Origin: Legionellaceae bacterium
GTDB taxonomy: Bacteria > Pseudomonadota > Gammaproteobacteria > Legionellales > Legionellaceae
DNA: 28,722 nt
Assembly (NCBI GenBank): GCA_947505025.1
Contig: CANNIJ010000003.1
Span: forward strand, 1 to 28,722
Reading direction: 5' to 3'
The position numbers were made by a program, and so were the translations under genes. The notes beneath the pieces were generated by a model. It was not told where the DNA came from, searched no databases, and saw nothing but the letters and a program-made list of their open reading frames with translations. Below, piece by piece: positions 23,703 to 28,722 of the stretch. Position 1 is the first letter of the stretch, and every line of letters starts with the position of its first letter.

Positions 23703-24410
23703 ATGCGCCCAAGTAATCGTGAATTAAATCAAATGCGTCATGTTACTATCACGCGTAATTACACACAACATGCTGAAGGTTCAGTGCTTGTGGCATTTGG
23801 AAATACTCGAGTATTATGCACCGCTTCTGTGATGGATGGGGTTCCGCGCTTTATGAAGGGCAAAGGACAAGGATGGATTACTGCAGAATATGGCATGTTG
23901 CCGCGTTCAACGCATAGTCGTAATGAGCGAGAAGCAAGTAAAGGCAAGCAAGGTGGGCGTACTCTAGAAATTCAACGCTTGATTGGTCGATCCCTGCGTG
24001 CATGTATAGACCTGAAGCGCTTGGGTGAGGTAACTATTACTATGGACTGCGACGTGATTCAGGCTGATGGTGGCACGCGTACTGCGGCAATTACTGGCGC
24101 ATGTGTTGCCTTGCATGATGCGGTTGAATGGATGGTTGCAAATGCAAAAATACGTAAAAAACCTGAGTTCACCTATGTTTCAGCGGTTTCTGTAGGCCTG
24201 TATCGCGGCAACCCTGTATTGGATTTAGACTATGCTGAGGATGTCTTAGCTGAAACTGATATGAACGTAGTTATGAACGAAAATGGTAAATTCATCGAAC
24301 TGCAAGGCACGGCAGAAGAAGGACATTTTGACCGAGCACAGTTAAATACTTTATTAGATCTGGCCAACACCGGCATTACACAATTGATTCAATGTCAAAA
24401 GAACGCATAA
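23703..24410 (+). CDS. rph: Ribonuclease PH
   Basis: 235 residues from the ATG at 23703, which follows AAAGGAT and begins M-R-P-S-N-R-E-L-N-Q-M-R, as in homologues. The frame is open to 23631 but the extra 24 residues have no counterpart. It has F-G-N-T-R-V-L-C-T-A-S-V, E-Y-G-M-L-P-R-S-T, R-L-I-G-R-S-L-R and D-C-D-V-I-Q-A-D-G-G-T-R-T-A. This phosphorolytic exonuclease trims tRNA 3' ends. It heads rph-yggS-rdgB. Confidence 0.96.
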   Translation: MRPSNRELNQMRHVTITRNYTQHAEGSVLVAFGNTRVLCTASVMDGVPRFMKGKGQGWITAEYGMLPRSTHSRNEREASKGKQGGRTLEIQRLIGRSLRACIDLKRLGEVTITMDCDVIQADGGTRTAAITGACVALHDAVEWMVANAKIRKKPEFTYVSAVSVGLYRGNPVLDLDYAEDVLAETDMNVVMNENGKFIELQGTAEEGHFDRAQLNTLLDLANTGITQLIQCQKNA

Positions 24411-25114
24411 ATAAAATGTTGGACCAACAGATAAACCAAGTTATTCTGAGCTTAAGACGCGATATAATTGCGGCCGAACATCTGTATGATCGACCGCAAA
24501 ATAGTGTTAAATTATTGGCTGTCAGTAAAGGACAAAGCAGTCTTGCTGTACGCCAGACTTTCGCTGCAGGCATCAACGATTTTGGCGAGAGCTATCTACA
24601 AGAAGCCCTAAAAAAACAAGAAGATTTAATCGATTTGCCGATAACATGGCATTTCATTGGACCAATGCAAAGCAATAAAATAAAACTTATTGCTCAACAC
24701 TTCTCTTGGGCTCACAGCCTGGAACGCATAGACTTCGCTAAAAAATTAAGCCAATATCGTCCAACCAATCAAACAGCATTGAATATCTGCATACAAATCA
24801 ACCTGGATAATGAGCCAACTAAAGCAGGTATAGCCCCAAACGAATTAGCAGACTTTATTCATCAACTTAAGGGCATGCCTGGGATCAAGTTAAGGGGGTT
24901 AATGTGTCTACCAAAAGCACTGATGGATCCTTTAGAGCAATACCAAAGCTTAGTACGTCTCACAACACTGTTCAATAAAATCAACGATCAGCTTGATATT
25001 AAATTAGACACATTATCTATGGGGATGAGTACGGATTATCATGCAGCGATTCGCGCTGGCAGTACTCTAGTACGAATTGGACGTGGGATATTTAGCCAGC
25101 AAGTCGCCAGATGA
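24392..25114 (+). CDS. YggS/PLPBP-family pyridoxal-phosphate homeostasis protein
   Basis: 240 residues. It is a single-domain alanine-racemase-like barrel: L-L-A-V-S-K46 holds the cofactor, followed by F-G-E-S-Y-L-Q-E, W-H-F-I-G-P-M-Q-S-N-K, S-M-G-M-S-T-D-Y-H-A-A-I and a final V-R-I-G-R-G-I-F. Usual homologues read F-G-E-N-Y and L-S-M-G-M-S-x-D, so one change (N to S) is seen after F-G-E. The protein balances free PLP and amino-acid pools. The start at 24392 overlaps rph by 19 bp; an ATG at 24416 would leave a 5-bp gap. Neither has a clear ribosome site. Confidence 0.92.
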   Translation: MSKERINKMLDQQINQVILSLRRDIIAAEHLYDRPQNSVKLLAVSKGQSSLAVRQTFAAGINDFGESYLQEALKKQEDLIDLPITWHFIGPMQSNKIKLIAQHFSWAHSLERIDFAKKLSQYRPTNQTALNICIQINLDNEPTKAGIAPNELADFIHQLKGMPGIKLRGLMCLPKALMDPLEQYQSLVRLTTLFNKINDQLDIKLDTLSMGMSTDYHAAIRAGSTLVRIGRGIFSQQVAR

Positions 25115-25698
25115 GACAATTGATTATAGCCAGTAGTAATCCGGGTAAACTACGAGAAATCCGGGCAATTTTATCTGATATTGAATGTATTGCGCAAAAC
25201 ACTTTGGGCATTGATGATGCTGAGGAAACTGGTTTAAGTTTTATTGAGAATGCAATCATCAAAGCACGTCATGCCAGTAGAATTGCTAACAAACCAGCCT
25301 TAGCCGATGATTCTGGTCTGGTCGTGGCCGCCCTCCAAGGCATGCCAGGAATTTACTCCGCACGTTTTGCTGGAGCGCTGGCAACTGACAAAGAAAACAT
25401 CAGCTTATTACTAAGTAAACTTGAAAATATTCCGCCAATAAATAGATCTGCGTATTTTTATTGTGTGATGGCATTAGTACAACATGCTAACGATCCAACG
25501 CCGATTATTGTTACTGGTAAACTACCTGGTAGTATTGTTCTGGAGCCAAAAGGCCACAACGGATTTGGTTACGATCCGGTTTTTTATCTGGCTGAACATA
25601 ACTGTACTTTGGCACAATTACCAGCTCAAATTAAAAATACTATCAGTCATCGAGCCCAGGCATTAAGTTTACTCGCAGCGTATGAATATCACCAATGA
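25111..25698 (+). CDS. rdgB: XTP/dITP diphosphatase (RdgB/HAM1)
   Basis: 195 residues, standard length. It has I-A-S-S-N-P-G-K-L-R-E-I at the N-terminus, A-L-A-D-D-S-G-L-V-V, G-I-Y-S-A-R-F-A-G, G-F-G-Y-D-P-V-F and the C-terminal S-H-R-A-Q-A-L. It hydrolyses non-canonical purine nucleotides to keep them out of DNA. It overlaps yggS by 4 bp (ATGA), so translation is coupled. Confidence 0.96.
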   Translation: MRQLIIASSNPGKLREIRAILSDIECIAQNTLGIDDAEETGLSFIENAIIKARHASRIANKPALADDSGLVVAALQGMPGIYSARFAGALATDKENISLLLSKLENIPPINRSAYFYCVMALVQHANDPTPIIVTGKLPGSIVLEPKGHNGFGYDPVFYLAEHNCTLAQLPAQIKNTISHRAQALSLLAAYEYHQ

Positions 25699-25758
25699 TG
25701 TGAACCTGAATAAAAGTCGGTATACTTAACTACTAATCAATATATTCTAGGATCTTTT

Positions 25759-26334
25759 ATGTCAGGCATGCTTTCGGTGGTTTATTTTCTATTCATAGTC
25801 TTTTTTGGTTTTGTAACTTTTGTCTTGTGGGCACGCATTGCATTACGCTATGTTAGAATCAGCTGGTTGCACCCGATTGCACACACGATTGCAGTTTTAA
25901 GTGATCCAGTGGTTCAAGTATTTGCGGGTCTAATTCCTCAGGCAAATAGTCGTAGTCGGCGCTACGATTGGCCTGCATTTATCGTCCTTGTAATCACTGA
26001 GGTGTTGAAATTTATCTGTATTGGATTTTTGTTTTTAAATAGCATGCTGCCGATTGGACTTTTATTAAGTTATGTCGTGTTAGATCTGGTCACTCAGCCA
26101 TGTTCTCTGCTGATGTATGCAGTCATCTTAAGAGTAATTATGAGCTGGATCCAACCTGCGTGGCAAAACCCGGTGGCGGATGTATTGTATGCAATCACTG
26201 AACCATTGCTTGGGGCTGCTCGAAAGATACTTCCAGAATTGGCAGGGCTAGATTTTTCACCAGTCCTGGTGATTGTCTTATTAAAAACCATCACGTTAAG
26301 TATAAGTGCAATCCTGCCATTGCATCTGATTTAA
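25759..26334 (+). CDS. YggT-family integral membrane protein
   Basis: 191 residues with two copies of the YggT domain. Each has a hydrophobic helix followed by S-W-L-H-P-I-A-H or S-W-I-Q-P-A-W-Q-N-P and then S-D-P-V-V-Q or T-E-P-L-L-G, the family signature. The family is linked to osmotic and envelope functions, but the biochemical role is not settled. It lies 60 bp behind rdgB with TATACT upstream as a possible -10. Its last 39 bp overlap the end of kdsB on the other strand. Confidence 0.9.
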   Translation: MSGMLSVVYFLFIVFFGFVTFVLWARIALRYVRISWLHPIAHTIAVLSDPVVQVFAGLIPQANSRSRRYDWPAFIVLVITEVLKFICIGFLFLNSMLPIGLLLSYVVLDLVTQPCSLLMYAVILRVIMSWIQPAWQNPVADVLYAITEPLLGAARKILPELAGLDFSPVLVIVLLKTITLSISAILPLHLI

Positions 26335-27057
26335 TACTTTAGCTAAATCAGCGGATGTATTAATGTCTTGTTGTGGAGCAACACATGCTTGCTCCACCAA
26401 AATTCGATGTCCGGCAAATAAAATACGTAATTGTTCAAGCATTTCAATTGACTCTAATGAACACTTTGGTAACAACACCGATTCCATTAAAAAATTAGCC
26501 CGATAAGCATATAAACCAATATGCCGCCAGGCGTCCTGTAAGCTCAAGAAATCATCACGATGCGCCGGAATAGGACTACGTGAAAAATACAGCGCGCGAT
26601 TAGCTGAATCTCGCACTACTTTAACTACATTTGGATTAATAAATTCAGCATTATCGCTAATCGGCCAACATAAGGTTGCCACAGAATCTGCTGATGTTGA
26701 CAATTTTTGAGCTACTTGATGAATTAATTCTGGCGGGATAAATGGTTCATCACCCTGTACATTCACAATTAACTCATCAGCTGTAAAACCTAAAATATCT
26801 GCTGCTTGTGCAACGCGCTCAGTCCCACTAGCATGTGTTGGATCTGTTATGATCACTTGTGCACCCAAGTCAGTCATGGTCTGAGCAATCAAAGGATGAT
26901 CGGTGGCAATCGTGATCGACTGCGCTTGTGTTTTCAACGCTTGGCGATACACTCGCTCAAGCATGGTTTGTCCGCCCAGCATCATTAATGCTTTGCCGGG
27001 TAATCTGGTTGAACTATACCTGGCGGGTATTATAATATGAAATTCAGGCAGACTCAT
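26296..27057 (-). CDS. kdsB: 3-deoxy-manno-octulosonate cytidylyltransferase (CMP-KDO synthetase)
   Basis: 253 residues. It begins with I-I-P-A-R-Y-S-S-T-R-L-P-G-K-A-L, the nucleotide-binding signature, and has V-N-V-Q-G-D-E-P-F-I-P, F-S-R-S-P-I-P and H-I-G-L-Y-A-Y-R. It activates KDO with CTP for the LPS inner core, in line with the WaaE-like and lipid A-modifying genes elsewhere in the window. The start overlaps the ycaR stop by 4 bp (ATGA). The end overlaps the end of yggT by 39 bp on the opposite strand. Confidence 0.97.
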   Translation of the reverse strand: MSLPEFHIIIPARYSSTRLPGKALMMLGGQTMLERVYRQALKTQAQSITIATDHPLIAQTMTDLGAQVIITDPTHASGTERVAQAADILGFTADELIVNVQGDEPFIPPELIHQVAQKLSTSADSVATLCWPISDNAEFINPNVVKVVRDSANRALYFSRSPIPAHRDDFLSLQDAWRHIGLYAYRANFLMESVLLPKCSLESIEMLEQLRILFAGHRILVEQACVAPQQDINTSADLAKVLNQMQWQDCTYT

Positions 27058-27230
27058 GATTCGGTTTCTTCTAACGTCAATGATCTTGCTGATTGCTCAA
27101 GCATCACCGGGATCCCATCAATTATTGGATAAGCCAAGCGATCGAATACACACCATAATTCCTCAGCACGCACAATTAACTTACCTTTGCACACCGGGCA
27201 AACCAACATTGAGAGTAATTTTTTATCCAT
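27054..27230 (-). CDS. ycaR: YcaR/Trm112-like small protein (UPF0434)
   Basis: 58 residues: M-D-K-K-L-L-S-M-L-V-C-P-V-C-K-G-K-L near the start, C27 in the middle, then D-R-L-A-Y-P-I-I-D-G-I-P-V-M-L-E, matching E. coli YcaR closely. Only C11, C14 and C27 are cysteines, so a full four-Cys zinc site is absent, as in E. coli YcaR. The family is Trm112-like, but the role of YcaR is unproven. ATG overlaps the tsaB stop by one base (TAATG), and its stop overlaps kdsB by four. The ycaR-kdsB order is the same as in E. coli. Confidence 0.9.
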   Translation of the reverse strand: MDKKLLSMLVCPVCKGKLIVRAEELWCVFDRLAYPIIDGIPVMLEQSARSLTLEETES

Positions 27231-27895
27231 TATGTAAGTCCTTGAATAACTTGATCTCGTATATATACTGGCAGTGAATCTGCCGCACTTTTAGGTTGAA
27301 TCTGATCGATCAGATCTAACATTGAACTTGCATGTGGAAAGACCACTTGTTGATGTACTATTCTTGAGCTAATCGCATCTGGCAACTCTGCAACATAATC
27401 CTCAAAACCAACGCCAATCAAGATCACATCCCCGGCTTCTGGAATAACAATCGCAGATGCAGAAGATACACTTACAGGCATTAACTCTTGAAGGTTTATA
27501 TCATATACCGCCCAATATAACTGGTGCATGCGTGCATCAATCACCGTTAAAATTTTTGTGTACGCGGATAATTGTCGATCCTGTTGGCAGAAATTATGAG
27601 CCATGGCCAATAATCCACCCACAGGGTATAACTGCAAACCATTAGCATATGCAAATGCTTTAGCTAAACTGCATGCAACACGTAATCCAGTAAAACTACC
27701 TGGACCACAACCAAAGGCAATATGATCCAATGCACTCACATCAATCTCAGCAGAATTTAACAAACGATCTATCATTGGCAATAAGTTTTTTGCATGCTCT
27801 TTTGCCGATAATTGTAACTCACTGAAACTCTGGCCGCCTACCTTCAATGCAACTGATGCTAGTTCAGTTGATGTTTCAATCGCCAAACTCTTCAC
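27230..27895 (-). CDS. tsaB: tRNA threonylcarbamoyladenosine biosynthesis protein TsaB
   Basis: About 221 residues. It has L-A-I-E-T-S-T-E at the N-terminus and the G-C-G-P-G-S-F-T-G-L-R-V signature near residue 70, with the ASKHA fold but no own catalysis. It scaffolds the TsaB-TsaD-TsaE complex that makes t6A in ANN-decoding tRNAs. I chose GTG at 27895 because it overlaps the upstream helicase stop by four bases (GTGA) and the homology starts right there; an ATG at 27910 is the alternative. Confidence 0.94.
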   Translation of the reverse strand: MKSLAIETSTELASVALKVGGQSFSELQLSAKEHAKNLLPMIDRLLNSAEIDVSALDHIAFGCGPGSFTGLRVACSLAKAFAYANGLQLYPVGGLLAMAHNFCQQDRQLSAYTKILTVIDARMHQLYWAVYDINLQELMPVSVSSASAIVIPEAGDVILIGVGFEDYVAELPDAISSRIVHQQVVFPHASSMLDLIDQIQPKSAADSLPVYIRDQVIQGLT

Positions 27896-28722
27896 GCTGA
27901 CTCCGGGCAAGTAGTTGATTTTGTAGGCGCAAGAGCTGAAATAAATTTCAGCACCCGCGGCAGCTCACGGGTTTTTTGCATAGTAGGTAAGCTTTCAAAA
28001 ATAAATTTACCGTATGCGCGCCCCGTCAATCTTGGATCGGCGATCATTAAAACACCGCGATCCGTTATATCTCTAATTAACCGCCCTACCCCTTGTTTCA
28101 AAGATAAAACAGCCTGTGGTAAAGATAATGCATCAAATCCAGAAATCCCTTGTGATTTTAAATAAGCCATTTTACCACGAGTAATCGGATCAGCGGGGCT
28201 GGCAAAAGGTAGTTTATCTATAATTACACAAGACAAAGTATCTCCTCTGACGTCAACACCTTCCCAAAAGGTTGCGGTACCTAATAATACGGCATTACCT
28301 AATGTGCGAAATCGTGCTAATAAAATTGGCTTGGCTTCGTCACCTTGGATCAATAACGGATATTTTATACGATGTTTCAACAAATTAGCGACTAATTTCA
28401 ATGCTCGATGACTGGTAAACAGAAAAAAACAGCGTCCTGCACACGCGTCTATAATTGGTACCACCTGGTTTACCAGGCACTCATGATAATTAAGAGCATT
28501 TGGATCGGGTAATCCTCTGGGCAAATATAACAAAGCTTGCTGTTTAAAATCAAATGGACTGGGCAATAGCAATGTTTCTGCGGTGTTTAGTCCTAATGAA
28601 GTTAAAAAACAATCGAATGAATCAGCCATGGTCAGAGTAGCTGAGGTAAGCAAGTAGGCACAGGATTCACGTGCCAACAAAGCTTGAAATGCATCTTTGA
28701 CATCAAATGGGGTTAAATGAAA
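27892..28722 (-). CDS. yoaA: DinG/YoaA-family ATP-dependent DNA helicase, C-terminal part
   Basis: The last 276 residues of a gene cut by the right edge. It contains Y-L-L-T-S-A-T-L, F-L-F-T-S-H-R-A-L, G-T-A-T-F-W-E-G-V-D-V-R-G-D, I-I-D-K-L-P-F-A-S-P and Q-G-V-G-R-L-I-R-D, which are the C-terminal helicase motifs of XPD-like superfamily 2 enzymes. Adjacency to tsaB points to YoaA rather than DinG, as yoaA is next to tsaB in E. coli. The iron-sulfur cysteines and Walker A lie outside the window. In E. coli YoaA works with the clamp-loader chi subunit in DNA repair. Confidence 0.9.
   Translation of the reverse strand, partial: FHLTPFDVKDAFQALLARESCAYLLTSATLTMADSFDCFLTSLGLNTAETLLLPSPFDFKQQALLYLPRGLPDPNALNYHECLVNQVVPIIDACAGRCFFLFTSHRALKLVANLLKHRIKYPLLIQGDEAKPILLARFRTLGNAVLLGTATFWEGVDVRGDTLSCVIIDKLPFASPADPITRGKMAYLKSQGISGFDALSLPQAVLSLKQGVGRLIRDITDRGVLMIADPRLTGRAYGKFIFESLPTMQKTRELPRVLKFISALAPTKSTTCPESA

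Noticed and set aside
1..28722. CRISPR array, prophage or toxin-antitoxin locus
   Set aside because: No regularly spaced direct repeats, integrase, phage structural genes or typical small toxin-antitoxin pairs were seen.

Overview
The window comes from a Gram-negative gammaproteobacterium of moderate-to-low GC. Its gene neighbourhoods (tig-clpP-clpX-lon-hupB followed by tRNA-Val and tRNA-Asp; gmk-rpoZ-spoT; yoaA-tsaB-ycaR-kdsB; rph-yggS-rdgB-yggT) are those of free-living or host-associated gammaproteobacteria. An OTU-type cysteine protease resembling the Legionella deubiquitinase effectors, and a tandem pair of membrane/coiled-coil proteins, make a Legionellales-like, eukaryote-associated organism the best guess. 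This is inference; no rRNA or taxonomic marker was compared.

Layout. 1-2478 (minus): an envelope-sugar operon reading GtrB/ArnC-like glycosyltransferase, GtrA-like membrane protein, YdjC/NaxD-like deacetylase, ArnT-like lipid-linked glycosyltransferase (cut by the left edge). It has every step needed to charge, deacetylate, flip and transfer an amino sugar to lipid A or another envelope acceptor. 2540-4499 (plus): dapD-dapE of lysine/diaminopimelate synthesis. 4548-7315 (plus): a good sigma70 promoter, a TTG-started OTU protease with a C-terminal membrane hairpin, then a SulP anion transporter 12 bp behind it. 7316-8572: a WaaE/KdtX-like LPS-core glycosyltransferase on the minus strand, flanked by two short related palindromic repeats, and a broken IS66-like transposase start ending in a very strong bidirectional terminator.

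8573-15482 (minus): the protein quality-control block. tRNA-Pro, tRNA-Arg and tRNA-His, then tRNA-Leu and trigger factor, clpP, clpX, lon, hupB, tRNA-Val and tRNA-Asp. 15707-17020 (minus): two adjacent membrane/coiled-coil proteins that share a recognisable coiled-coil block and are probably paralogues. 17135-22898 (minus): gmk-rpoZ-spoT, then uup and hslO, behind a clear promoter. 23100-23489 (minus): an unrecognised exported small protein followed by nested inverted repeats. 23703-26334 (plus): rph-yggS-rdgB-yggT. 26296-28722 (minus): yoaA (cut by the right edge)-tsaB-ycaR-kdsB, with stop/start overlaps of 4, 1 and 4 bases; kdsB and yggT converge and overlap by 39 bp.

Most of the window is housekeeping. 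The parts worth attention are the OTU protease and its unusual coupling to a transporter gene, the NaxD-type amino-sugar cassette, and the coiled-coil membrane pair. Together with waaE and kdsB they suggest a bacterium that remodels its LPS and secretes proteins acting on a eukaryotic host.
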